Part shown: piece after piece, positions 1 to 6,483 of the stretch | Position numbering within the stretch: position 1 is the first letter of the stretch | Layout of the letters: each line of letters opens with the position of its first letter | Assembly: GCA_031272845.1 (NCBI GenBank) | Contig: JAISTA010000041.1 | Location: forward strand, 1-6,594 | DNA length: 6,594 bases | From: Oscillospiraceae bacterium | Lineage (GTDB): Bacteria; Bacillota; Clostridia; Oscillospirales; Oscillospiraceae | Direction: 5' to 3' | The notes under the pieces: generated by a model | What the model was told of the DNA's origin: nothing | Seen by the model: only the letters and a program-made list of their open reading frames with translations | Databases searched by the model: none | Position numbers and translations under genes: made by a program

Positions 1-1
1 C

Positions 2-2287
2 TGGGAATTTCTCACCGAAACAGTCGGACTGCCGGCGGAGCTTTTGTATCCGTCCGTTTATGAGCAGGACGACGAGGCCTTTGAGATTTGGAACAAGCAA
101 ATCGGCATTCCCGCAGAGAAAATCACGCGTCTCGGCAAGGCGGATAACTTCTGGGAGCACGGCCAGGGACCCTGCGGACCCTGCTCTGAGGTCTACTTTG
201 ACCGCGGAGAGCAGTACGGCTGCGGCTCGCCGGACTGCGGCCCGGGGTGCGACTGCGACAGGTTTATCGAGATCTGGAACAACGTCTTTACCCAGTTTGA
301 CAATGACGGTGCGGGCAATTATACCGAGCTCAAGCAGAAAAATATCGACACCGGTATGGGACTTGAGCGGTTAGCTGTCGTTTGCCAGGGCGTGAACAGT
401 CTTTTTGAGGTCGACACAATTGTCGCCATAACAAAAAAAATCTCGGAGTGCACGGGCGCGGCATATGGTCAGTCCGAAAAATCCGACGTGTCGCTGCGCA
501 TTATCACAGACCATATCCGCGCTTCTGTTATGATGATTTCAGACGGCGTTCTGCCGTCAAACGAGGGGCGGGGCTACGTTTTGCGGCGGCTTTTGCGCCG
601 CGCCGCGCGAAACGGCCGGCTGCTCGGACGGCGCACCGTTTTCTTAAGCGACGTCGCCGAGACCGTCATTAAAAACAACAAAGACGCGTATCCCGAGGTC
701 GCGGAGCACGCGGAGTTTATATTAAAGGTAATCCGCGCGGAGGAGGAGTCGTTTTCGCGCACGCTTGAGTCCGGGCTCGCGATTCTGGACGGCTTTTTTG
801 CCGCCGCGAAGACGCAAAACAGCGCACAGCTCGCCGGAAAAGACGTGTTTTTGCTGTACGATACCTATGGCTTTCCGTATGACCTCACGGAGGAGCTCGC
901 CGCTGAGGCGGGGCTTAGTCTCGACCGCGATGGCTTTGACGCGGAGATGAAGGCGCAGCGCGAACGCGCCAGACGCGCGCGCGCAGAGACAGTAGGCGAT
1001 GTTTCGTGGGAGGGCTTTGACTTCGGCGATACGCAGGTAACTGAGTTCACCGGCTACGATTCGCTTAGCGGTCAGGCTGCCGTGATAAACGCTGTGTCCG
1101 GCAGCGAGGTAAGCGCCTTTGTCGCGGGAGAGGGGATTATTGTTCTGGATAAATCCCCGTTTTACGCCGAAATGGGCGGGCAGTCCGGAGACTCCGGCAG
1201 GATTGTCTCGGCAAACGGCGAAACTGTATTTTTAGTCGAGTCAACACGCAAGACTAAAGGCGGAAAGTTCCTGCATAGCGGCAGAATCGTGTCCGGCAAG
1301 GGCCTTGCCGTCGGCGACAGCGTTACGGCGGAGGTGGACGCAAACCGCCGTCAGGCAATACAGCGCGCGCATTCGGCGACGCACCTGCTGCAAAGCGCGC
1401 TTGTTAAGCTGCTCGGAGCGGGCATACATCAGGCGGGCTCGCTTGTCGAGGCCGACAGGCTTCGGTTTGACTACACGCATTTTCAGGCGACGTCTCCCGA
1501 GGAGCTTCGCGCGGCCGAGACTGAGGTCAACGCCGCAATCCTTGCGGGTCACGCGGTTTGTGTGCGTGAAATGCCTGTTGAGGACGCGAAAAAGCTCGGC
1601 GCGACGGCGCTGTTCGGTGAGAAATACGGCGCGACGGTTCGCGTTGTGTCAATGGGCGATTCGCTGGAGTTCTGCGGCGGAACGCATTTGGCGAACACAG
1701 CGCAGGCAGGGTCGTTCCGCATTACGGCGGAATACTCGGTGTCCGCCGGAGTGCGCAGAATCGAGGCCGTCGTCGGACTTGCGGCGCTTGAGACGTACAA
1801 CGCAGAGCGCGAGGCGCTTTCGCAGGTTGCGGCAGCTCTCGGCGCACAGGCGGGCGAGGTCACAATCGCGGCGCAAAAGGCGGTTGCGGAAACACGCGAG
1901 CTGCGTCTTGCGCTGCGCCGGCGGCAAATGGCTGACGCTTCCGGTCACGCGAAAGGCCTGATTGAAGCCGCTATAGAAAAAGACGGCGTGAAGATAATTT
2001 CCGCCGTTTTAGACGGCGACGGAGAATACCTAAAGGCAGTCGTTGAGGCGCTGCGCTCCGCGTCAGACGACGTTGCGGCACTGCTCGCGGTTGCAACTGC
2101 CGACAAAATCTCCTTTGCGGCAGTATGCGGCAAGACGGCGATCGAAAAGGGCTACCGCGCGGGTGACATTATCAAAAAGGCGGCGGCAATAGCGGGCGGC
2201 TCAGGCGGCGGCAAGCCTGAAATGGCAATGGGCGGCGGCAAGGACGTCAGCAAGCTGGACGAGGCCGTTAAGTCGATATTAAACTAA
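2..2287 (+). CDS. alaS: Alanyl-tRNA synthetase (AlaRS), 5'-truncated by window edge
   Basis: Charges tRNA-Ala with alanine in the cytoplasm and hydrolyses mischarged Ser/Gly-tRNA-Ala. The frame is open from base 2 (WEFLTETVGLP...) and gives 761 residues. Aligned by memory to E. coli AlaRS (876 aa), about 111 N-terminal residues lie upstream, so the TTG at 44 is not a real start. Visible landmarks are GPCGPCSE at 167-190; a cysteine stretch C-x4-C-x3-C-x-C with Cys codons at 221, 236, 248 and 254; the class II core segment GRGYVLRRLLRRAARNGRLLG near 566-630; a beta-barrel motif (FYAEMGGQSGDSG) within 1154-1198; the editing-site zinc ligands HSATH (1370-1384) and CGGTH (1673-1687); a helical, charged linker near 1790-1930; and the C-Ala domain with a glycine-rich GGSGGGKPEMAMGGGKD (2195-2245). 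All key editing residues are intact and I see no frameshift. It is the first gene of the plus-strand block and ends 87 nt before typA. Confidence 0.98.
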   Translation, partial: WEFLTETVGLPAELLYPSVYEQDDEAFEIWNKQIGIPAEKITRLGKADNFWEHGQGPCGPCSEVYFDRGEQYGCGSPDCGPGCDCDRFIEIWNNVFTQFDNDGAGNYTELKQKNIDTGMGLERLAVVCQGVNSLFEVDTIVAITKKISECTGAAYGQSEKSDVSLRIITDHIRASVMMISDGVLPSNEGRGYVLRRLLRRAARNGRLLGRRTVFLSDVAETVIKNNKDAYPEVAEHAEFILKVIRAEEESFSRTLESGLAILDGFFAAAKTQNSAQLAGKDVFLLYDTYGFPYDLTEELAAEAGLSLDRDGFDAEMKAQRERARRARAETVGDVSWEGFDFGDTQVTEFTGYDSLSGQAAVINAVSGSEVSAFVAGEGIIVLDKSPFYAEMGGQSGDSGRIVSANGETVFLVESTRKTKGGKFLHSGRIVSGKGLAVGDSVTAEVDANRRQAIQRAHSATHLLQSALVKLLGAGIHQAGSLVEADRLRFDYTHFQATSPEELRAAETEVNAAILAGHAVCVREMPVEDAKKLGATALFGEKYGATVRVVSMGDSLEFCGGTHLANTAQAGSFRITAEYSVSAGVRRIEAVVGLAALETYNAEREALSQVAAALGAQAGEVTIAAQKAVAETRELRLALRRRQMADASGHAKGLIEAAIEKDGVKIISAVLDGDGEYLKAVVEALRSASDDVAALLAVATADKISFAAVCGKTAIEKGYRAGDIIKKAAAIAGGSGGGKPEMAMGGGKDVSKLDEAVKSILN

Positions 2288-2296
2288 GAACATGTG

Positions 2297-2308
2297 CGGC
2301 AATTGCCG
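2297..2308. repeat. Perfect 12-nt palindrome CGGCAATTGCCG
   Basis: The sequence equals its own reverse complement over all 12 bases and lies 10 nt after the alaS stop codon. As RNA it could form only a 4-bp stem with an AAUU loop, with no following U-run on the plus strand, so it is a poor terminator. A symmetric protein-binding site is possible but unproven. Confidence 0.45.
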
Positions 2309-2340
2309 TTCAGCAAAAAAATACAGAGAATTTAGGAGTT

Positions 2341-2364
2341 TGCGCGGCTCAAGGGCCGCAAGCA
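2341..2364 (+). promoter_or_regulatory. Hairpin in typA leader, between AGGAG and the TTG start
   Basis: GCGGCT (2344-2349) pairs with GGCCGC (2354-2359) around a CAAG loop, with five Watson-Crick pairs and one U-G pair. TGC (2341-2343) can extend the stem with GCA (2362-2364) across an AA bulge. The AGGAG at 2333-2337 is 37 nt from the TTG start in linear sequence but only about 13 nt if the hairpin is skipped. No T-tract follows, so I favour a translational role over termination. The role is inferred; the complementarity is seen directly. Confidence 0.4.
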
Positions 2365-2374
2365 TAAAAACATT

Positions 2375-4198
2375 TTGAGTAACTTAAGAAACATTGCGAT
2401 TATCGCCCACGTTGACCACGGCAAGACCACGCTTATAGACGAAATGCTGAAGCAGTCCGGTGTTTTCCGCGACAATCAGGACGTTGCGGAGCGCTTTATG
2501 GACTCCGGCGACCTAGAGCGCGAGCGCGGGATTACGATCCTAGCCAAAAACACGGCGGTGCGGTACGGAGACACAAAAATCAACGTAGTCGATACCCCGG
2601 GACACGCCGACTTTGGCGGCGAGGTCGAGCGCGTTTTGAAGATGGTAAACGGCGTTTTGCTGCTTGTAGACGCGGCGGAGGGGCCTATGCCGCAGACGCG
2701 CTTCGTTCTCGGCAAGGCTCTTGAGCTGGGTCACAGGGTAATCGTCGTCGTCAACAAAATCGACCGTCCGGACGCGCGGATCAAAGAGGTTATAGACGAG
2801 GTTCTGGAGCTTTTATTAGAGCTTGACGCGACGGACGAGCAGCTTGACAGTCCGATGATTTTCGCCTCCGCAAGGCGCGGAATTGCGTCGTATTCGCCGG
2901 AAATCGAAGGGACGGATCTTTCCCCGCTCTTTGAGACGATACTCCAGTACATCCCCGCGCCGACTGGCGAGGACGACGCGCCGCTGCAAATGCTGATTTC
3001 CTCGGTCGACTACAACGATTACGTCGGCAGAATCGCGATAGGCAGAATTGAGCGCGGCGCAATACGCAAGAATCAGGACGTAGCTGTCGTCAGCTATGCT
3101 GACGGCGGCGCGCCTGTTCGCGCAAAGGCCGTGAACCTGTTTCAGTTCGAGGGCGTGACGCGCGTTCCCGTTGAAACGGCGGCGGCCGGCGATATTATTG
3201 CTCTTTCCGGCATACCTGACATTACAATCGGGGACACGATATGCGACACGTCAAAGCCGGAGCCGCTGCCGTTTGTCAGCATCTCGGCTCCGACACTTGA
3301 AATGACATTTTCGGTCAACGATTCTCCGTTTGCGGGGCGCGAGGGCAAGTTTGTAACCTCCCGCCAAATACGCGACAGGTTAACGCGCGAAACGCTCAAG
3401 GACGTCTCGCTGAAAATCACGGAGGAGGAAAACAGCGACGCGTATAAGGTCGCCGGGCGCGGAGAAATGCACCTGTCGATACTGATCGAGACAATGCGGC
3501 GCGAGGGCTTTGAGTTCTCCGTCTCGCCTCCGCGCGTTCTGACGCAGGAGATAGACGGAGTGCTTCACGAGCCGATTGAGCTTGTCATAGCGGACGTTCC
3601 GGAGGAGTCCGCCGGAGCCGTTATCGAAAAGCTGTCCTCACGGCGCGGCGATATGCTTGACCTGACGCCCGTCGGAAACCGCACAAAGCTGCGCTTTCTG
3701 GTGCCGTCGCGCGGACTTTTCGGATACCGCAGCGAATTTTTGACAGACACGCGCGGAGAGGGCATCCTCGCCTCCGTGTTCGACCGCTACGAGCCCTTTA
3801 AGGGCGCAATTTCCCGCCGCGCAACAGGCTCGCTAGTCTCGTTTGAAACAGGCGTTGCGGTTGCATACGGCCTGTTTGCCGCGCAGGACAGAGGTCAGAT
3901 GTTCATCGGCGCGGGCACAAAGGTTTACGCCGGAATGATCGTCGGCGTTTCGCCGAAATCCGAGGATATTACGGTCAACGTCTGCAAGAAAAAGCAGCTG
4001 ACAAACACGCGCGCCTCCGGGTCGGACGACGCGCTGCGCCTTGTGCCGCACAGGGTACTCAGCCTTGAGCAGTGCCTTGAATTCATCGCGGACGACGAGC
4101 TTTTGGAGGTCACCCCGCAAAATCTGCGTCTGCGCAAGTCGATTCTGGATCACAGTCTGCGGCTTCGCGCGCGCTCCAAGGAGAAGGCGGGCTCGTAG
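2375..4198 (+). CDS. typA: Translational GTPase TypA/BipA
   Basis: Ribosome-binding GTPase of the EF-G/LepA family, linked in other bacteria to ribosome assembly and growth at low temperature or under stress. The 607 residues match the usual family length. G motifs are intact: AHVDHGKT (11-18), ERGITI (50-55), DTPGH (73-77), NKID (127-130) and a G5-like ASA (164-166). The stretch ADFGGEVERVL follows G3, and the C-terminal half carries SRGLFGYRSEF, QDRGQMFIGAG and LTNTRASGSDDALRLVP, typical of TypA rather than EF-G or LepA. The start is TTG at 2375: an in-frame TAG lies upstream at 2333, no ATG/GTG/TTG lies between it and 2375, and none follows before the P-loop. No well-spaced Shine-Dalgarno is present; see the leader hairpin. 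The stop overlaps the GTG of the Nudix gene, suggesting one transcript. Confidence 0.97.
   Translation: MSNLRNIAIIAHVDHGKTTLIDEMLKQSGVFRDNQDVAERFMDSGDLERERGITILAKNTAVRYGDTKINVVDTPGHADFGGEVERVLKMVNGVLLLVDAAEGPMPQTRFVLGKALELGHRVIVVVNKIDRPDARIKEVIDEVLELLLELDATDEQLDSPMIFASARRGIASYSPEIEGTDLSPLFETILQYIPAPTGEDDAPLQMLISSVDYNDYVGRIAIGRIERGAIRKNQDVAVVSYADGGAPVRAKAVNLFQFEGVTRVPVETAAAGDIIALSGIPDITIGDTICDTSKPEPLPFVSISAPTLEMTFSVNDSPFAGREGKFVTSRQIRDRLTRETLKDVSLKITEEENSDAYKVAGRGEMHLSILIETMRREGFEFSVSPPRVLTQEIDGVLHEPIELVIADVPEESAGAVIEKLSSRRGDMLDLTPVGNRTKLRFLVPSRGLFGYRSEFLTDTRGEGILASVFDRYEPFKGAISRRATGSLVSFETGVAVAYGLFAAQDRGQMFIGAGTKVYAGMIVGVSPKSEDITVNVCKKKQLTNTRASGSDDALRLVPHRVLSLEQCLEFIADDELLEVTPQNLRLRKSILDHSLRLRARSKEKAGS
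4178..4183 (+). promoter_or_regulatory. Shine-Dalgarno AAGGAG for the Nudix gene
   Basis: AAGGAG inside the last codons of typA lies 14 nt before the GTG at 4198, and a weaker AGGCGG (4185-4190) lies 7 nt before it. Together with the 1-nt stop/start overlap this supports GTG 4198 as the start and coupled translation with typA. Confidence 0.55.
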
Positions 4199-4737
4199 TG
4201 CAAAGCAAATTCTTTGAAAAAAGAACAGGCGGTCAGCTGGAATACGACGGAAAGTACCTCAAGGTACGGCTGGACGATGTGGAGCTTGTAAACGGCCACG
4301 CGGCAAAGCGCGTCGTCGTCGAGCACCCCGGCGGTGTCGGCGTACTTGCACTGACGCGGGACGATAAGGCCGTTTTAGTTCGGCAGTACCGCTATCCCGT
4401 CGGAGAGGAGCTGCTTGAAATTCCTGCGGGAAAGCTTGAGCGCGGAGAAATCCCGCTTGACTGCGCAAAGCGCGAGCTTTCGGAGGAAACCGGGTATGAG
4501 GCCGCAAATTGGACAGACCTCGGCTTTATCTACCCGACCCCCGGCTATTCAGACGAGCGGCTGTACCTTTTTCTCGCCTCCGGACTTACACCAGGCGAAA
4601 CACACCCGGATACGGACGAATTCGTCGAAACGGTCGAAATGCCCCTAACGGAGCTTTTAGCGCTTGTCGCAAACGGCGAGATAAGCGACGCGAAAACAGT
4701 CGCGGCGGCGGCAAGGGCTGCTTTGTCAAATATGTAG
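4198..4737 (+). CDS. Nudix hydrolase, ADP-ribose pyrophosphatase type
   Basis: Predicted to split ADP-ribose into AMP and ribose-5-phosphate with Mg2+, a cytosolic housecleaning reaction. It has 179 residues, close to B. subtilis NudF/YqkG. The Nudix box fits G-x5-E-x7-R-E-U-x-E-E-x-G-U exactly at residues 78-100: G78, E84, R92, E93, E96, E97, G99, with Y100 in the last hydrophobic position. A proline 16 residues after G99 (P115, in YPTPGYSDE) matches the rule that marks ADP-ribose pyrophosphatases within the Nudix family. The N-terminal half has the usual EHPGGVGVLAL and VRQYRYP segments. GTG 4198 overlaps the typA stop (TAGTG), so the two are probably co-translated; the functional reason is not evident. 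The subfamily is a strong inference; substrates such as other nucleoside diphosphate sugars cannot be excluded. Confidence 0.93.
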   Translation: MQSKFFEKRTGGQLEYDGKYLKVRLDDVELVNGHAAKRVVVEHPGGVGVLALTRDDKAVLVRQYRYPVGEELLEIPAGKLERGEIPLDCAKRELSEETGYEAANWTDLGFIYPTPGYSDERLYLFLASGLTPGETHPDTDEFVETVEMPLTELLALVANGEISDAKTVAAAARAALSNM

Positions 4738-4777
4738 CCTGCCGTCTTAAATAACAGCAGACTGAGTGATTTCCGAC

Positions 4778-4800
4778 AGCCTTTTCTGCAGAAAAAGGCT
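4778..4800. terminator. Inverted repeat between convergent genes, candidate bidirectional terminator
   Basis: AGCCTTTT (4778-4785) pairs perfectly with AAAAGGCT (4793-4800) around a 7-nt loop. It lies 40 nt past the Nudix stop and its right arm overlaps the stop codon of the minus-strand DUF1540 gene. Placement between convergent genes suits a shared terminator. Neither strand has a T-tract after the stem, so it is not a canonical intrinsic terminator. Confidence 0.45.
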
Positions 4801-5050
4801 ACTGCATAGGCGCAAAGGTGTCGCAGCACGTGCCGGAGGACGTTCCCGCATTCGGCCCCTGCACCTGAATATTGTGCGCGGTGCAGCAGTTTACCGCGTC
4901 GTGAAACCGGCAGCCGGTAACGTCGCAGATAACGCCGGAAAGACGCGTTTTCTTCAGGGAAGAATCCCACTGCTTGCCGCTCCCGGCGTCACTGTCACCC
5001 GCTGCGGGGTTGAAAATTGTTCCCTGACATTTGTAATCCTTATCAGACAT
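4799..5050 (-). CDS. DUF1540-type cysteine-rich small protein
   Basis: Protein of 83 residues with no established function. The C-terminal half has the DUF1540-like pattern: I-C-x4-C-x7-C-C-x-A-x2-I-x-V followed by a distal T-C-C-x-T-F. Cysteines are at 8, 42, 47, 55, 56, 75 and 76, with histidines at 50 and 59, suggesting metal binding or disulfides (inference). The N-terminal half is polar and Gly/Asp/Ser-rich, and I see no signal peptide or membrane segment. The ATG at 5048-5050 is preceded by GAGG (plus-strand 5059-5062) with an 8-nt gap, a good Shine-Dalgarno. The family is common in Clostridia. It is the only minus-strand gene here, convergent with the Nudix gene and divergent from the phosphoesterase, so it must have its own promoter. 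An opposite-strand reading frame across 4766-5122 is rejected in its favour. Confidence 0.88.
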   Translation of the reverse strand: MSDKDYKCQGTIFNPAAGDSDAGSGKQWDSSLKKTRLSGVICDVTGCRFHDAVNCCTAHNIQVQGPNAGTSSGTCCDTFAPMQ

Positions 5051-5055
5051 TACTT

Positions 5056-5078
5056 GTACCTCATTTTAGTTGGAGTAC
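5056..5078 (-). promoter_or_regulatory. Possible hairpin masking the DUF1540 ribosome binding site
   Basis: On the minus strand GTACTC (plus 5073-5078) can pair with GAGGTAC (plus 5056-5062) with one bulged G, giving six pairs around a 10-nt loop. The GAGG Shine-Dalgarno lies in the right arm. The stem is short, so this is suggestive only. Confidence 0.25.
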
Positions 5079-5111
5079 GGTTATTATTTGCGGAAATCAC
5101 GGCATTTATGC

Positions 5112-5117
5112 AGGAGG
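5112..5117 (+). promoter_or_regulatory. Strong Shine-Dalgarno AGGAGG fixing the phosphoesterase start
   Basis: A perfect AGGAGG lies 6 nt before the ATG at 5124. It rules out an earlier TTG start at 5070, whose extra 18 codons would run through the Shine-Dalgarno itself and resemble no phosphoesterase N-terminus. Confidence 0.9.
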
Positions 5118-5123
5118 CTTGAT

Positions 5124-5876
5124 ATGAGTATTTTCGCCGTCGGCGACCTGCACCTTTCGCTGTCTCTTCCAAAGCCGATGGACGTTTTCGGAGGCGAATG
5201 GGAGGGCTATGTCGAAAAAATCCGGCTTGGCTTCGCGTCCGCCGGAATTGCGGCGGAGGACACCGTCGTCCTCTGCGGAGATATTTCGTGGGCAATGAAT
5301 ATCCGCGAGGCGCTTGAGGACTTTCGGTTTATAGACGCGCTGCCGGGTAAAAAAATATTTCTCAAGGGCAATCACGACTACTGGTTTGAAACGGCGGCAA
5401 AAACACGCCGTTTTTTTGAAGAAAACAGTCTTGCCGGCTTTGCGATATTAAACAACAACCACTACGAAATTGAAACTGACGCGGGGCTCGTCGCAGTCTG
5501 CGGAACGCGCGGCTGGCTGAATCCCGAGACAGGCACGGGCAAGCTCACGGATGAGGAAATCGCCCTGAATATAAAGGTCTCCGCGCGCGAGGTAATCCGC
5601 CTTGAAAACTCGCTGAAGTCCGCAAGTGATCACAGCGCAAAAACAGGCGTGAGCTTTGCCGAAACGCTCTGTTTTCTGCACTATCCGCCGGTTCTCGGCA
5701 GCGACGCGAACAGCGAAATGATAGCCGTTCTGCACAAATACGGAATTCGCCGCTGCTATTTCGGACACGTCCACGGAAAGCACAAAAAGCTCGCGCCGCG
5801 CTCGCCCGTCGGCGGGATTTCCTACAGCCTCGTCTCGGCCGACAATATTAATTTCACGCCTGTGCGCGTAATCTGA
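5124..5876 (+). CDS. Calcineurin-like metallophosphoesterase, substrate unknown
   Basis: Cytosolic dinuclear-metal phosphohydrolase of 250 residues. The superfamily motifs are in order: GDLH at 7-10 (D8, H10), GD at 52-53 within GDISWAM, GNHD at 82-85, H186 in FLHYPP, and GHVHG at 214-218 (H215, H217). All metal ligands expected for the fold are present, so it should be catalytically active. The GDISWAM...GNHDYW style resembles the predicted phosphohydrolase group I recall as COG1768, common in Clostridia and without a known substrate. There is no signal peptide or membrane segment. The ATG is set by a strong AGGAGG 6 nt upstream. Its stop TGA overlaps the Shine-Dalgarno of ruvA, 13 nt before the ruvA ATG, so the two are probably co-transcribed. 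A nucleic-acid or nucleotide substrate is conceivable from this context but is not shown by the sequence. Confidence 0.93.
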   Translation: MSIFAVGDLHLSLSLPKPMDVFGGEWEGYVEKIRLGFASAGIAAEDTVVLCGDISWAMNIREALEDFRFIDALPGKKIFLKGNHDYWFETAAKTRRFFEENSLAGFAILNNNHYEIETDAGLVAVCGTRGWLNPETGTGKLTDEEIALNIKVSAREVIRLENSLKSASDHSAKTGVSFAETLCFLHYPPVLGSDANSEMIAVLHKYGIRRCYFGHVHGKHKKLAPRSPVGGISYSLVSADNINFTPVRVI

Positions 5877-5889
5877 GGGCAAATAAGCA

Positions 5890-6483
5890 ATGTTTTATTA
5901 TCTTGAGGGCAAGGTTGCTCTGATTGAAAACGGTCTTGCCGTAATTGACATAAACGGCGCGGGCTACGCTCTGCGCGCAAGCGCGCGCACTCTCTCAAGC
6001 CTTACGGTCGGGTCCGTATCGCGGCTGTACGTCTACAATTACGTCCGGGAGGACGCGTTTGAGCTGTACGGCTTTTCGGAGCTTTCCGAAAAGCGGCGTT
6101 TTGAGCTGCTGCTGACCGTATCGGGAATCGGGACAAGGGTCGCCCTTGCGATTCTGTCGTCAGTAGACGCGGCTGGGCTCGCGATCGCAATCGCCTCCGG
6201 CGACGAGCGCGTTTTGACCGGCGTTCCCGGCATTGGTAAAAAACTCGCCGCGCGGGTTATACTTGAATTAAAGGACAAAATGGCAAAGGACAGCGGACTT
6301 TCCGCACAGGCCGGGGCTTTTTCGTCCTCCGCCTTCCCGAACCCGGGGCAAAAGGCCGAGGAGGCCGCGCTGGCGCTTGCCGCTCTAGGCTACACGCCCG
6401 GTGAGGTCGCCGGGATTCTGCGGAAGCTGGATGTGAACGCCCTGACGGTGGAGGAGTTGATTCGGCAGGCCTTGGCGGAGTGA
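5890..6483 (+). CDS. ruvA: Holliday junction branch migration protein RuvA
   Basis: Binds four-way DNA junctions as a tetramer and loads the RuvB motor for branch migration in recombinational repair. The length of 197 residues is normal. Domain I (about 1-62) is the OB fold, including the acidic pin E54-D55 in VREDAFELYGF, equivalent to E55-D56 of E. coli. Domain II holds two helix-hairpin-helix motifs: SGIGTRVALAIL (78-89) and PGIGKKLAARVILELKDK (113-130). An Ala/Ser-rich linker (about 131-155) leads to the RuvB-binding domain III (AEEAALALAALGYTPGEVAG...). The first HhH has T-R where many RuvAs have P-K/R, a minor change. The ATG at 5890 has GAGGGC 9 nt upstream, overlapping the phosphoesterase stop. 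No ruvC lies upstream, and ruvB, the usual next gene, does not start in the remaining 111 nt. Confidence 0.97.
   Translation: MFYYLEGKVALIENGLAVIDINGAGYALRASARTLSSLTVGSVSRLYVYNYVREDAFELYGFSELSEKRRFELLLTVSGIGTRVALAILSSVDAAGLAIAIASGDERVLTGVPGIGKKLAARVILELKDKMAKDSGLSAQAGAFSSSAFPNPGQKAEEAALALAALGYTPGEVAGILRKLDVNALTVEELIRQALAE

Larger units (their letters stand above)
2288..2374 (+). other. alaS-typA intergenic spacer (possible typA leader)
   Basis: This 87-nt gap has a run of seven A's (2315-2321), AT-richer sequence than its flanks, a 12-nt palindrome (2297-2308), an AGGAG (2333-2337) and a GC hairpin (2341-2364). A TTGCCG at 2303-2308 followed 17 nt later by GAGAAT (2326-2331) could be a weak sigma-70-type promoter, but each box is a poor match and it is not called separately. 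No T-tract follows either palindrome on the plus strand, so there is no clear terminator after alaS. Read-through into typA is therefore plausible. Confidence 0.5.
5051..5123. promoter_or_regulatory. Divergent intergenic region (DUF1540 gene / phosphoesterase)
   Basis: These 73 nt must hold the DUF1540 promoter and probably one for the phosphoesterase-ruvA pair. The centre is AT-rich (TTATTATTT at 5081-5089). A TATTAT at 5082-5087 and, on the minus strand, a TAAAAT just before the GAGG resemble -10 boxes, but neither has a convincing -35 at proper spacing. No promoter is called with confidence. Confidence 0.4.

Noticed and set aside
44..46. TTG at 44 as the alaS start
   Set aside because: AlaRS homology continues upstream to base 2 (WEFLTE...), so this is an internal leucine of a gene cut by the window edge.
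1305..1961. Long alternate-frame plus-strand reading frame inside alaS
   Set aside because: Arg/Ser-rich translation typical of frame-shifted GC-rich coding DNA, fully inside a well-supported gene.
2303..2331. TTGCCG-17 nt-GAGAAT as a typA promoter
   Set aside because: Both hexamers match the consensus poorly; it is noted only as a possibility.
4766..5122. Plus-strand open frame of 118 codons across the DUF1540 region
   Set aside because: It is antisense to a minus-strand gene with a recognisable Cys pattern and a good SD; its own translation has no recognisable domain, and no good SD precedes its start.
5070..5123. Longer phosphoesterase start at TTG 5070
   Set aside because: The added 18 residues are basic and unlike the family N-terminus, and a perfect AGGAGG sits 6 nt before ATG 5124.
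5448..5882. 144-codon minus-strand frame opposite the phosphoesterase
   Set aside because: Lies fully antisense to a conserved gene; translation shows no recognisable motif and no SD supports it.
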